From: Colwellia sp. 75C3
Lineage (GTDB): Bacteria; Pseudomonadota; Gammaproteobacteria; Enterobacterales; Alteromonadaceae
Assembly (NCBI RefSeq): GCF_002836255.1
Contig: NZ_PJAU01000047.1
Location: forward strand, 1-64,000
Direction: 5' to 3'
DNA length: 64,000 nt
The position numbers and the translations under genes were made by a program. Positions 55,994 through 64,000 of this stretch are shown one piece after another; the stretch's first letter is position 1, and the number at the start of each line of letters is the position of its first letter. The notes beneath the pieces are model-generated. The model had not been told where the DNA came from. It saw nothing but the letters and a program-made list of their open reading frames with translations, and did not search any database.

Positions 55994-56452
55994 TTATATA
56001 TAGTCAACGGGTAGGGCTGTTGTGTATTTAATTTCTTCCATGGCGAAACTAGAGCTAATATCAGAGAAGTCGACGCGCGTGATAAGTTCCTTATAAAAGC
56101 GATCGTAAGCTTTCATATCGGGCACGACTACACGCATTAAGTAATCTACATCACCGCTCATACGATAGAATTCGACAATTTCAGGAAAGTCGTCTGCAAC
56201 TTTGGCGAAGGTCGCTAACCAATCAGGGTTATGTTGATTAGTTTTTACCATGACAAAAATAGACAAACCCACGTTTAACTTTTCTGGATCAGCAAGTGCA
56301 ACACGTCCTTTAATAATGCCTGACTTTTCCATGGCTTGAATTCTTCGCCAACAAGGGGTTGTGGATAGACCTACTCGCTCAGCGATGTCGCTGGTTGAGA
56401 GAGTACAATCTTTTTGTAAAATACTTAATATATGCTTATCAAATGAATCCAT
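55994..56452 (-). CDS. Lrp/AsnC family transcriptional regulator
   Basis: The 152-residue protein has an N-terminal HTH (FDKHILSILQKDCTLSTSDIAERVGLSTTPCWRRIQAMEKSGIIKG, residues 3-48) and a C-terminal RAM/AsnC effector domain (FVMVKTNQ, MSGDVDYLMRVVVPDMKAYDRFYKELI). These regulators sense amino acids and control their metabolism. The target is not evident; the neighbouring receptor gene is on the same strand downstream but 500 bp away. Size and motifs are standard. Confidence 0.94.
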   Translation of the reverse strand: MDSFDKHILSILQKDCTLSTSDIAERVGLSTTPCWRRIQAMEKSGIIKGRVALADPEKLNVGLSIFVMVKTNQHNPDWLATFAKVADDFPEIVEFYRMSGDVDYLMRVVVPDMKAYDRFYKELITRVDFSDISSSFAMEEIKYTTALPVDYI

Positions 56453-56634
56453 AGTGCAGCCTTATCGGTTATTTTTGGTATGTAAAACTAACTTATGGTT
56501 ATATGTTAGCACTTAGTTGCTTTATTTATCGCTTGAGTAGATTTTAGGAGATTATTTTTTTTGGGCGGTAACTACTATAACCTTGCTCATTAAATAAGTT
56601 AATATAAGTACAAGGCGTTTATTTTGGACAGAAG

Positions 56635-56760
56635 ATGAAGAACAAACTTAAAAAGTGGTGGCATACCGATTGCCCTTTTTGTCGAAAAGCTAGGTTGCTA
56701 TTCATTTGGCTTCTACTAATGTTAATTGTAGATTTCTTTTTCTTTCGATTGCTATATTAA
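56635..56760 (+). CDS. Small 41-residue membrane protein with CPFC motif
   Basis: The frame encodes MKNKLKKWWHTDCPFCRKAR followed by a hydrophobic helix (LLFIWLLLMLIVDFFFFRLL). A basic N-terminus, a CxxC pair and one transmembrane segment are coherent for a real small protein oriented with the Cys pair in the cytoplasm. The CPFC pair could bind metal or be redox active. Only a weak GAAG precedes the ATG, and I do not recognise the family. It is upstream of iscX on the same strand; 56453-56634 contains nothing else. Confidence 0.5.
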   Translation: MKNKLKKWWHTDCPFCRKARLLFIWLLLMLIVDFFFFRLLY

Positions 56761-56850
56761 TGTCTGACTGTATTAGTCAACGGGATCGGCTCATTGATTA
56801 TACCTAACAGGAAAAAGCTAAAGTAACATAACCCACATAGGTAGAATATT

Positions 56851-57057
56851 ATGTCAAAAGGACTACTTTGGAGTGACTCGCAAGAGATCGCTTTGGACTT
56901 AATTGAACAGCACCCTGACGTTGACCCATTTAAGCTACATTTCACCGATTTGAGACAGTGGATACTTGAGTTAGAACGCTTTGATGATGATCCAAAACAT
57001 TGCGGGGAACGCGTACTCGAAGCTGTTCAATTAGCTTGGATGGCTGAAGCAGACTAG
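56851..57057 (+). CDS. iscX: Fe-S cluster assembly protein IscX
   Basis: The 68-residue acidic protein has LLWSDSQEIALDLIEQHPDVDPFKLHFTDLRQWILEL and FDDDPKHCGERVLEAVQLAWMAE, close to E. coli IscX (66 residues). IscX binds IscS and iron and modulates cluster assembly. In enterics it ends the isc operon; no isc gene precedes it here, so it is separate or the operon is elsewhere. It is followed by malic enzyme rather than the peptidase genes seen elsewhere. Confidence 0.94.
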   Translation: MSKGLLWSDSQEIALDLIEQHPDVDPFKLHFTDLRQWILELERFDDDPKHCGERVLEAVQLAWMAEAD

Positions 57058-57305
57058 TTAAAGTCGTTTTTTGCAATAAAGCAGTGAAATTACCTACCTA
57101 GCGAATAGATATTTTGTCGACAAAGGCATGTTTATTTCGCATGACGGCATTGAAATATCTTTTTTAAATCGATTAAACTAATTATTCTCATTTTTAGCAT
57201 ATTCAAGCATGCTCATGCTTTGCAGCAGGATCAATATCATTTATACTTTGCTCCATTAATTAAGCATATACTCATTATTCATCAAACATATAAGTAGTCA
57301 GCCAA

Positions 57306-58994
57306 ATGCCTCAATCTAAACGCCCACTTTATATACCTTATGCTGGACCATCATTATTAGAAACCCCGTTATTAAATAAAGGTAGCGCCTTTAGTAAAGA
57401 AGAGCGCGGTAGCTTCAACTTAACAGGGCTTTTACCGCCACGTTTTGAAACCATTGATGAACAAGCTGAACGCGCATACCGTCAGTACAGTTGCTTTCAA
57501 ACCAATATCAATAAGCATATTTATTTACGTGCGATTCATGATAATAATGAAACGTTATTTTTTAAATTAGTACAAAATCATCTTGCCGAAATGATGCCTA
57601 TTATTTATACCCCGACGGTAGGTGATGCTTGTGAGCAATTCTCTGATATTTATCGTAGTTCACGTGGTTTATTCATCTCTTATGAAGATCGATTTAATAT
57701 CGATGACATGTTACGTAACGCGACAAAAAATAAAGTAAAAGTCATTGTGGTTACTGATGGTGAACGAATTTTAGGGCTAGGCGATCAGGGCATTGGTGGC
57801 ATGGGTATCCCAATTGGAAAACTGTCTCTTTACACTGCTTGTGGTGGTATTAGTCCAGCGCATACTTTGCCAGTGATGCTTGATGTAGGTACTAATAACC
57901 AGAAATTGTTAGATGATCCTATGTATATGGGCGCGCGACATAAGCGTATTGATCAAGATTCTTATGATGAATTCTTAGAGTTATTCGTCAGCGCAGTTAA
58001 AAGACGCTGGCCGCATGTTTTATTACAGTTTGAAGATTTTGCTCAACCTAATGCAATGCCTTTATTACAACGTTATAAAGATAGAATTTGTTGTTTTAAC
58101 GATGATATCCAAGGAACAGCGTCGGTTACTGTCGGTACTTTACTTGCCGCTTGTCGTAGTAAAGGTTCTAAATTATCAGAGCAGAGCGTTGCTTTTGTTG
58201 GTGCTGGCTCTGCTGGTTGTGGTATTGCGGAGCAAATTATCAGTCAGATGATGAGCGAAGGGCTTTCTGCAGAGCAAGCGCGCGGCCAAGTATTTATGGT
58301 CGATAGATTTGGCTTATTAACACAAGGTATGGAAGGTCTTCGTGATTTCCAGCAAAAATTAGTGCAAAGCACTGAATCTATTGCTGCTTGGGATATTGCT
58401 GGTGAGTTTGCTTCCCTTGTTGAAGTAATGCACGGCGCGAAACCTGATATTCTTATTGGTGTTTCAGGTCAAGCAGGCTTATTTACTGAACAAGTTATTA
58501 CGGCGATGAAGTCTCATTGTGAAATGCCAATCATCTTCCCGTTAAGCAATCCTTCTCGTCAAGTAGAAGCAACACCTAGCCAAGTTATCAATTGGACCAA
58601 AGGACAAGTAATTATTGCAACGGGAAGCCCGTTTGAGCCAATTGAATACGAAGGAAAAATCTATCCCATTGCACAGTGTAATAATAGTTATATCTTCCCT
58701 GGTATTGGCTTAGGCGTAGTTGCGGCGAATATCAGTCGCATTACTGATGATATGTTACAAGTGGCGAGTGAAACGTTAGCGGCGGCGTCACCTTTAGCCA
58801 ATAAAGAATCAGATGAACTATTGCCACCATTAACCGCTATTGCGCAGTTAAGTAAAGACATTGCTTTTGCTATTGCTCAAGTTGCTTTTAGAGAAAACTT
58901 AGCATTGCCTATGAGTGATGAAGAGTTATTGGCTAAAATAGAAAGAAATTTCTGGAAGCCTGTTTACCGTCAATATCGCAGAACAAGCGTTTAG
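57306..58994 (+). CDS. maeA: NAD-dependent malic enzyme
   Basis: The 562-residue enzyme oxidatively decarboxylates malate to pyruvate. [21 protein letters not shown] opens the protein as in E. coli MaeA (565). [11 protein letters not shown] contains the catalytic Tyr neighbourhood. [45 protein letters not shown] (metal Asp pair) and [14 protein letters not shown] (NAD-binding) follow. All expected motifs are intact. It is a monocistronic gene set between iscX and ndk; the 248 bp before it hold no recognised feature. Confidence 0.95.
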   Translation: MPQSKRPLYIPYAGPSLLETPLLNKGSAFSKEERGSFNLTGLLPPRFETIDEQAERAYRQYSCFQTNINKHIYLRAIHDNNETLFFKLVQNHLAEMMPIIYTPTVGDACEQFSDIYRSSRGLFISYEDRFNIDDMLRNATKNKVKVIVVTDGERILGLGDQGIGGMGIPIGKLSLYTACGGISPAHTLPVMLDVGTNNQKLLDDPMYMGARHKRIDQDSYDEFLELFVSAVKRRWPHVLLQFEDFAQPNAMPLLQRYKDRICCFNDDIQGTASVTVGTLLAACRSKGSKLSEQSVAFVGAGSAGCGIAEQIISQMMSEGLSAEQARGQVFMVDRFGLLTQGMEGLRDFQQKLVQSTESIAAWDIAGEFASLVEVMHGAKPDILIGVSGQAGLFTEQVITAMKSHCEMPIIFPLSNPSRQVEATPSQVINWTKGQVIIATGSPFEPIEYEGKIYPIAQCNNSYIFPGIGLGVVAANISRITDDMLQVASETLAAASPLANKESDELLPPLTAIAQLSKDIAFAIAQVAFRENLALPMSDEELLAKIERNFWKPVYRQYRRTSV

Positions 58995-59090
58995 GCACCT
59001 CTGACAAAACCATTATCAATTGAGAGCCGCTACTTAAACTAATGATCTTGCTCAAACGCAATATTATTAGTTTTTTGTAGTGCTTTCGTC

Positions 59091-59096
59091 TATAAT
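59091..59096 (+). promoter_or_regulatory. Probable -10 element of ndk promoter
   Basis: TATAAT followed by a GC-rich GCGCCC discriminator, about 115 bp before the ndk ATG. No good -35 lies at the right spacing. The GC discriminator would fit growth-rate or stringent control, but this is inference. Confidence 0.45.
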
Positions 59097-59216
59097 GCGC
59101 CCAAAATTATAGTCATTTTACTAAGTGGCTATACCTAATATATATCTAATTTATAGAAAAATTTATTATAAATTACTATTTTTAACTTAACTTTAATCAA
59201 TTTAAAAGGGCTTATC

Positions 59217-59648
59217 ATGGCTATCGAACGTACTTTTTCTATCGTAAAACCAGACGCAGTTGCTAAAAACTTTATCGGTCAAATCTACAGCCGTTTTGAA
59301 ACTGCTGGTTTAAAAATCGTTGCATCAAAAATGATTCACTTAAGCCAAGAAAAAGCTGAAGGTTTCTACGCTGAACATAGCGAACGTCCTTTCTTTGGCG
59401 CTTTAGTTTCATTCATGACTTCTGGTCCTGTAATGGTTCAAGTTTTAGAAGGCGAAAACGCTGTTCTTAAAAACCGTGAAATCATGGGTGCTACTAACCC
59501 AGCTGAAGCTCTTGCTGGTACTATCCGTGCTGATCTTGCTGATAGCATTGACGAAAATGCTGCTCACGGTTCTGATGCTTTAGAATCAGCAGCACGTGAA
59601 ATTGCATATTTCTTCTCTGATGACGAGCTTTGTTCACGCACTCGTTAA
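59217..59648 (+). CDS. ndk: Nucleoside diphosphate kinase
   Basis: The 143-residue enzyme transfers the gamma phosphate between nucleotides. [18 protein letters not shown] at the start, [17 protein letters not shown], the NPAEA segment and catalytic H117 in HGSD are all in place. The length equals E. coli Ndk. AAGGG precedes the ATG. The codon use looks optimised (frequent GCT, GGT, GAA), in keeping with high expression. It is followed by a clear terminator, so it is transcribed alone. Confidence 0.98.
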   Translation: MAIERTFSIVKPDAVAKNFIGQIYSRFETAGLKIVASKMIHLSQEKAEGFYAEHSERPFFGALVSFMTSGPVMVQVLEGENAVLKNREIMGATNPAEALAGTIRADLADSIDENAAHGSDALESAAREIAYFFSDDELCSRTR

Positions 59649-59741
59649 TTAGACTTTAAATGTTAGCCCTTTGTATTCGCTTACTTTTGTAAGTAATTAA
59701 AAGGTTAATGTTTAATTGCTTAATAGTTTATTAAGCATTAG

Positions 59742-59776
59742 AAGGATTTTACTGAGCAATTAGTAAAATCCTTTTT
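59742..59776 (+). terminator. Rho-independent terminator of ndk
   Basis: AAGGATTTTACT (59742-59753) and AGTAAAATCCTT (59762-59773) form a 12-bp perfect stem with an 8-nt loop, followed by T-run. Confidence 0.85.
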
Positions 59777-59822
59777 GTTATTTTAAGCAGAGAGTAATTT
59801 GCCTAAATATAACCTAGTAAAA

Positions 59823-59851
59823 TTGCGATTGTCGCTTAAAAAGCGTACAAT
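59823..59851 (+). promoter_or_regulatory. Predicted sigma-70 promoter of rlmN
   Basis: TTGCGA (59823-59828), a 17-bp spacer and TACAAT (59846-59851) followed by a GC-rich discriminator, about 90 bp before the rlmN ATG and after the ndk terminator. Confidence 0.6.
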
Positions 59852-59939
59852 CTGCGCCTTGTTTTTTTAGGCTACTTTATTAATACGTTATTAACACGTC
59901 ATGTAAGTAGTTTAATATTAGTTATTGAGAGTTTGTTCT

Positions 59940-61100
59940 ATGAGTGATGTAAGCGGAAAAATAAACCTACTAAATTTTGATCATAAAGGTATGCGCGAAT
60001 ACTTCGAATCTATTGGTGAAAAACCTTTTAGAGCGGATCAAATAATGAAGTGGATTTATCACTTTGGTTACAGTGATTTTGAGCAAATGACCAATGTTAA
60101 TAAGAAATTACGTGAGAAGTTACAACGCAATTGCGTAATAACTGCGCCGGTAATCTCTGAAAAGCAAGTATCAGAAGACGGTACTATTAAGTACGCTTTA
60201 AAACTTGAAGGCGGTCAAGAAGTAGAGACTGTTTGGATCCCTGAAAATGATCGCGCTACGTTATGTGTCTCATCTCAGGTTGGCTGTGCATTAGAGTGCA
60301 CCTTCTGTGCTACAGCGCAGCAAGGCTTCAATCGCAATTTATCTATGGCCGAAATTATTGGTCAAGTATGGCGTGTCGCTAATGATATTGGCGCAACCCG
60401 CATTGCTGGTACTCGTCCCATTACAAATATTGTAATGATGGGCATGGGTGAACCATTATTAAATATGAAAAATTTAATTCCAGCCCTGGATACCATGTTA
60501 AACGATTTAGGTTATGGCCTATCTAAGCGTCGCGTAACTGTGAGTACGTCAGGTGTAGTACCCGCATTAGATATGCTTAAAGAAAAAATCGATTGTGCTT
60601 TAGCTATTTCAATTCATGCACCAAACAATAAGTTGCGTGATGAATTAGTACCGATTAATAAAAAGTATCCACTGGAAGACTTCATTGCTGCAGCAGGTCG
60701 TTATATCGATGGTTCAAAAGCAAATAAACAAGCCACTATTGAATACGTTATGCTTGATCATGTTAATGACAGCACCGAACAAGCACATGAGCTTGCACAT
60801 GCGTTAAAAGGATTACCGAGTAAGATTAATTTAATTCCTTTTAACCCTTACCCTGGTTCGCCTTATAAACGTTCAAGTAACTCGCGTATCGATCGTTTTG
60901 ATAAAGTATTACAAAGTTATGGCTTAACTGTTATTACGAGACGTACACGTGGCGGAGATATTGATGCCGCTTGTGGTCAGTTAGCGGGTGATGTTTTTGA
61001 TAGAACTAAGCGTAGTGTTATAAATGCAGCTAAGAACGCTGAAATAAGTTCATTGAAAAATGAGGCTAAAGCTGACACTATCTCTATAAAAATAGTCTAA
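59940..61100 (+). CDS. rlmN: Dual-specificity 23S rRNA/tRNA adenine-2 methyltransferase RlmN
   Basis: The 386-residue radical SAM enzyme methylates A2503 of 23S rRNA and A37 of some tRNAs. The cluster motif CxxxCxxC is C116, C120, C123 (CALECTFC). The methyl-carrying and radical-quenching cysteines lie near [14 protein letters not shown] at the C-terminus. GMGEPLLN and [10 protein letters not shown] are standard. I chose the ATG at 59940; a TTG at 59925 would add five residues. It heads the rlmN-pilF-rodZ group. Confidence 0.96.
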   Translation: MSDVSGKINLLNFDHKGMREYFESIGEKPFRADQIMKWIYHFGYSDFEQMTNVNKKLREKLQRNCVITAPVISEKQVSEDGTIKYALKLEGGQEVETVWIPENDRATLCVSSQVGCALECTFCATAQQGFNRNLSMAEIIGQVWRVANDIGATRIAGTRPITNIVMMGMGEPLLNMKNLIPALDTMLNDLGYGLSKRRVTVSTSGVVPALDMLKEKIDCALAISIHAPNNKLRDELVPINKKYPLEDFIAAAGRYIDGSKANKQATIEYVMLDHVNDSTEQAHELAHALKGLPSKINLIPFNPYPGSPYKRSSNSRIDRFDKVLQSYGLTVITRRTRGGDIDAACGQLAGDVFDRTKRSVINAAKNAEISSLKNEAKADTISIKIV

Positions 61101-61154
61101 CCATTAGCATACTGATTTTTAGCGAAAAAATAACAATAAGAGGCGGTTAACGCA

Positions 61155-63149
61155 TTGCATATTATCGATAAAGCTATGGCTAAATATATTAAGCTAACAC
61201 TGTTAACAACGATTTCAATATCACTGTTAAGTGGTTGTATTACCCAAAGCTTTGAAAATAATGAGCCTATTGTAAAAAACCAAGCAAATCGTGATGAAAT
61301 GGCGGCAACCCGTGTTTCTTTAGGCTTAGGCTATTTGAACATGGGTGATATGTCCCAAGCAAAGCTTAACCTTGAGAAAGCGAAACAATTCTCGCCAGGT
61401 TTAGTGCAAGTGCATACCGCATTTGCTCATTACTATGAAACAGTAGGCGAAGGTAAACTCGCTATTGAGTCATTTGAACAAGCCTTAATGATAAAAGCTG
61501 ATAGTGCAGACACCTTAAATAATTATGGGGTGTTTTTATGTCGTCAAGACAATGTCGAGGCTGCGGAGGTTCAGTTTTTAAAAGCGATTGCCGTACCGAG
61601 TTATTTATTAGTATCACAAAGTTATGAAAACCTTTCGTCATGTTATTTGCAAATCAATGACTTTGACAAAGCAGAAATGTATTTGAATAAGGCTATATTT
61701 CATAGCCCAAACAGAACAAACACCTTATTAAAAATGGTACATTTACAGTATGCCATGGGTAACCTCAAAGAAAGTAAACGTTTTTTACAAAAATTTGAGC
61801 GTAATACCCAGCGATTTACTGCAGACTATTTAGCGCTAGCCTATAAACTCTATTGGAAGTTAGGTCAGCGTCGTACCGCCGGTAATTACGCTAATATGTT
61901 AGTGAAAATGTATCCTCAGTCATGGGAAGGTAAGCAATATCTTCTCAATGAACTTGAATTTATTGCATCGGATGAATTAGCAAAAAAATATCAGCTTACC
62001 CAAAAAGAAATAAACCGTCGATTATCGCCATCTAAAAATAAACGCGTAGTAAAGCTTTCTCCAAGAAAATCGGCTAATACGCCTTATACCAGCAGTGTTA
62101 CAACAATAACTCCGACAGTTAAAGCTAAAGATACTGTAGTGGCTTCAACAGCACCCGTCTTAGCCGCTGTTGCAGCAGAATCGATAGCTGTTAATACACC
62201 ATCGGTAACAACTTTAGCCGCAATGCCTGTTGCCCTTGTATCAACAGCAATTGCTGCACCTTCGATAATAGCTGCTAGCTCATTACCTGTTGCGACAGCA
62301 AATACGGAAGTCAACGCGCCCACAGAAATCACTGCGCCTTCAGTAATAACTACTGGTTCAACACCTGTTGTAGCAGCAAGTGAGGAAGTTATCGCACCTA
62401 CAGAAATCGCAGCGCCTTCAGTAATAACTACTGGTTCAGCACCTGTTGTAGCAGCAAGTGCGGAAGTTATCGCACCGGCAGTAGTGACAGCATCAATACC
62501 TGTTGCATTAGCAACACCGATTACAGCACCGCCAGTGGTTACAGCCACAACAGCCTCTGCAATTGCTTCAGAAGCAACCTTAGCTTCTACTGCAACAGCA
62601 GGAGCGGTAGTTGCCTCAATAGACACGGTAGCGGTATCAAATGATAGCTTAGTCAACAACGCAGAAATAGTTACTCCAATAACGGTAGAAGCGGAAAATC
62701 TTACCTCGGTAGCTATAGAAGCAGCAGTTATCGCTCAGCCAGCTTCAAATATAATAGAACCAACATCAACGCAGCCGGTACCTGCGAAACGTGATGTACC
62801 TTTACCGGAAGCGCTGCCTGTATCAGTCGAAGCAGAAGTTATGATTGAAGACACCTTAGTTGATAAAGATATTACTATAGATAAAGCGAATGACGTTACG
62901 GCAGTAACTCCTACTATCATTGCTGAAAGTGGTACTGAAGAAATTATCGATGAAGTTGAAATGGTTGAAGTTCAAGACGCTTTCCATAAAGTGACACCAG
63001 GTGAAAACCTTTACAGTATTTCTGTGAAATATAACGTTAAGTTAAAAACATTACGTCAATGGAATGATATAGCCGAAAAAAATAGAATCCGCATAGGCGA
63101 TAAACTCTATGTGGTCGATCCTCAAACAGTGAAAAATATTAATGAATAA
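61155..63149 (+). CDS. pilF: Long PilF/PilW type IV pilus TPR lipoprotein with LysM domain
   Basis: The 664-residue outer-membrane lipoprotein (lipobox LLSGC, Cys about 28) needed for PilQ secretin assembly in relatives. TPR repeats span about 45-260 (RVSLGLGYLNMGDMSQAKLNLEKA, AFAHYYETVGEGKLAIESFEQAL, LNNYGVFLCRQDNVEAAE). An Ala/Thr/Val/Pro-rich linker (about 290-600) contains 26-residue repeats. A C-terminal LysM (about 610-654, HKVTPGENLYSISVKYNVKLKTLRQWN) follows. Usual PilF is about 250 residues, so this is a long fusion. I use the TTG at 61155 with upstream AGAGG; an ATG at 61176 is possible. It overlaps rodZ. Confidence 0.88.
   Translation: MHIIDKAMAKYIKLTLLTTISISLLSGCITQSFENNEPIVKNQANRDEMAATRVSLGLGYLNMGDMSQAKLNLEKAKQFSPGLVQVHTAFAHYYETVGEGKLAIESFEQALMIKADSADTLNNYGVFLCRQDNVEAAEVQFLKAIAVPSYLLVSQSYENLSSCYLQINDFDKAEMYLNKAIFHSPNRTNTLLKMVHLQYAMGNLKESKRFLQKFERNTQRFTADYLALAYKLYWKLGQRRTAGNYANMLVKMYPQSWEGKQYLLNELEFIASDELAKKYQLTQKEINRRLSPSKNKRVVKLSPRKSANTPYTSSVTTITPTVKAKDTVVASTAPVLAAVAAESIAVNTPSVTTLAAMPVALVSTAIAAPSIIAASSLPVATANTEVNAPTEITAPSVITTGSTPVVAASEEVIAPTEIAAPSVITTGSAPVVAASAEVIAPAVVTASIPVALATPITAPPVVTATTASAIASEATLASTATAGAVVASIDTVAVSNDSLVNNAEIVTPITVEAENLTSVAIEAAVIAQPASNIIEPTSTQPVPAKRDVPLPEALPVSVEAEVMIEDTLVDKDITIDKANDVTAVTPTIIAESGTEEIIDEVEMVEVQDAFHKVTPGENLYSISVKYNVKLKTLRQWNDIAEKNRIRIGDKLYVVDPQTVKNINE
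62307..62462 (+). repeat. 78-bp tandem repeat in the pilF linker
   Basis: Two full units start at GAAG 62307 and 62385, with a partial third beginning at 62463. Each encodes 26 residues of the type EVIAPTEIAAPSVITTGSAP followed by VVAASA. Units differ by a few substitutions, giving an in-frame Ala/Thr/Pro-rich stalk. Confidence 0.85.
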
Positions 63150-64000
63150 TGAAGTATATCCTGTAAATCAAGCAGGTAAAGAAGAACAAAGTACTATCAC
63201 CGAACAAATCACAGAACTAAGTGAAGACATGGAAATGGTCAGCCCTGGGGCTATGCTGAGAGAGGCGCGCAAAGCGCTATCATTGTCACAGGAACATATT
63301 GCCAGTAAATTAAACTTCAAAGTGGGTATTGTTAAAAATATTGAAGACGATACCTTCGATCCCCTAATGCCAGTTACTTTTAATCGTGGCTATTTAGTGA
63401 ACTATGCTAAATTAGTTGGCGTAGAAGTCGAAGATGTATTGGCAAGTTATGATGCACTTGATGCAGCAACTATTCAACGTACTGAAATGTTAAGTTTTTC
63501 TAGAGAAACAGCTAAACAAGCAGAGCATAGCCGGGTAATGTGGTTAAGTTATTTTATTGTCGCCGTACTTATTGGTTTGACCGTTTTATGGTGGCTGCAA
63601 GAGAGCAGACAACAAGAAACTGACTCATCAAATATTACTCCCAATACTATAACAGCTAAAGACGTTAGCGATGCCGTTGTTGTGGAAAGTCTTGAATCAG
63701 TTTCTTTAAGTGATAAGAAAACGCTCACAGATAATGGTGCTCAAACCAACGAGAGTGAAAGTGCAGCAGAATTAACGTTAGGCACTGATACTGCACAACC
63801 TACCAGCAATGCTAGTACTGATATTAGTAACAATGTTAGTGCTGATGATAGTAATGTTGGTGTAGCAGCTAATACCTCAGTTAATGAAACTTCTAAACCT
63901 GACGTACCAACGATAAGCACCGCAGTGTTTACTTTTAATGGCGATTGTTGGGTGAATATTTTCGATGCTACTGGTGAAAGAATAGCTTGGGGTGTCAAAA
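63142..64000 (+). CDS. rodZ: Cytoskeletal protein RodZ (partial, cut by window end)
   Basis: The first 286 residues are visible. The N-terminal HTH_25 helix-turn-helix (about 35-100, GAMLREARKALSLSQEHIASKLNFKVGIVKNIE, RGYLVNYAKLVGV) precedes one transmembrane helix (about 132-155). A Ser/Asn/Thr-rich periplasmic linker leads to the start of the C-terminal domain (FTFNGDCWVNIFDATGERIAWG). RodZ links MreB to cell-wall synthesis and cell shape. The ATG overlaps the pilF stop (8 nt overlap), so translation is coupled. The gene continues beyond 64000. Confidence 0.94.
   Translation, partial: MNNEVYPVNQAGKEEQSTITEQITELSEDMEMVSPGAMLREARKALSLSQEHIASKLNFKVGIVKNIEDDTFDPLMPVTFNRGYLVNYAKLVGVEVEDVLASYDALDAATIQRTEMLSFSRETAKQAEHSRVMWLSYFIVAVLIGLTVLWWLQESRQQETDSSNITPNTITAKDVSDAVVVESLESVSLSDKKTLTDNGAQTNESESAAELTLGTDTAQPTSNASTDISNNVSADDSNVGVAANTSVNETSKPDVPTISTAVFTFNGDCWVNIFDATGERIAWGVK

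Noticed and set aside
62084-62659. Long open frame on the minus strand opposite the pilF linker
   Set aside because: It is a low-complexity shadow of the repetitive Ala/Thr/Val linker; no start signal, and the sense frame encodes a domain-bearing protein.

Overview
The window looks like chromosomal DNA of a marine, probably psychrophilic gammaproteobacterium of the Alteromonadales, most likely Colwellia or a close relative. This is inferred from the AT-rich sequence, the marine-type TonB-dependent receptors, the DUF3718 and DUF5666 proteins, and gene orders shared with enterics (panC-panB-folK-pcnB, gluQ-dksA-sfsA, hrpB-mrcB, thrLABC, glrK-qseG-glrR, ndk-rlmN-pilF-rodZ). No rRNA, tRNA, CRISPR array, transposase or prophage was seen. 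The right edge cuts rodZ.

Layout. 1-3.8 kb: YtoQ, a urea transporter and a secreted M43-type metalloprotease. 3.9-12.9 kb: a leftward housekeeping block (panC, panB, folK, pcnB, an SDR, gluQ, dksA, sfsA, a small STAS-like protein and a YciA-like thioesterase), interrupted by two non-coding repeat elements. 13-20 kb: hrpB and mrcB, a DUF3718 protein, yebG with a LexA box, and a YgjP-type metallopeptidase. 20.5-22.5 kb: a translationally coupled operon of receiver, CheC-like phosphatase and diguanylate cyclase. 22.6-27.8 kb: the threonine operon with leader peptide and attenuator. 27.8-35.4 kb: ung, a small orphan, a GNAT acetyltransferase, a 2-hydroxyacid dehydrogenase, NnrS, thioredoxin divergent from a LysR regulator, an esterase and a Sel1 protein. 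35.5-39.9 kb: the GlrK/QseG/GlrR system, with a divergent EF-hand gene that carries a near-consensus sigma-54 promoter and GlrR-type upstream sites. 40-45.9 kb: an M3 oligopeptidase lipoprotein, a DUF5666 lipoprotein, DUF2164 and an outer-membrane barrel. 45.9-55.5 kb: a TonB locus with two paralogous receptors, a CadC-like beta-propeller regulator and a TonB/Sel1 protein broken by a 5-bp repeat expansion. 56-64 kb: Lrp, a 41-residue membrane peptide, iscX, malic enzyme, ndk, rlmN, a long LysM-bearing PilF and partial rodZ.

Cross-cutting features. A dispersed 265-bp element with ATACCAA/TTGGTAT ends occurs twice in opposite orientation (4842-5106 and 52531-52795). Part of its interior also lies inside a third element with different ends (8187-8498). 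End fragments lie near 3750, 32567 and 36930, and one supplies the last codons of the metalloprotease gene. The strongest regulatory signal is the GlrR/sigma-54 promoter at 39.2-39.4 kb.
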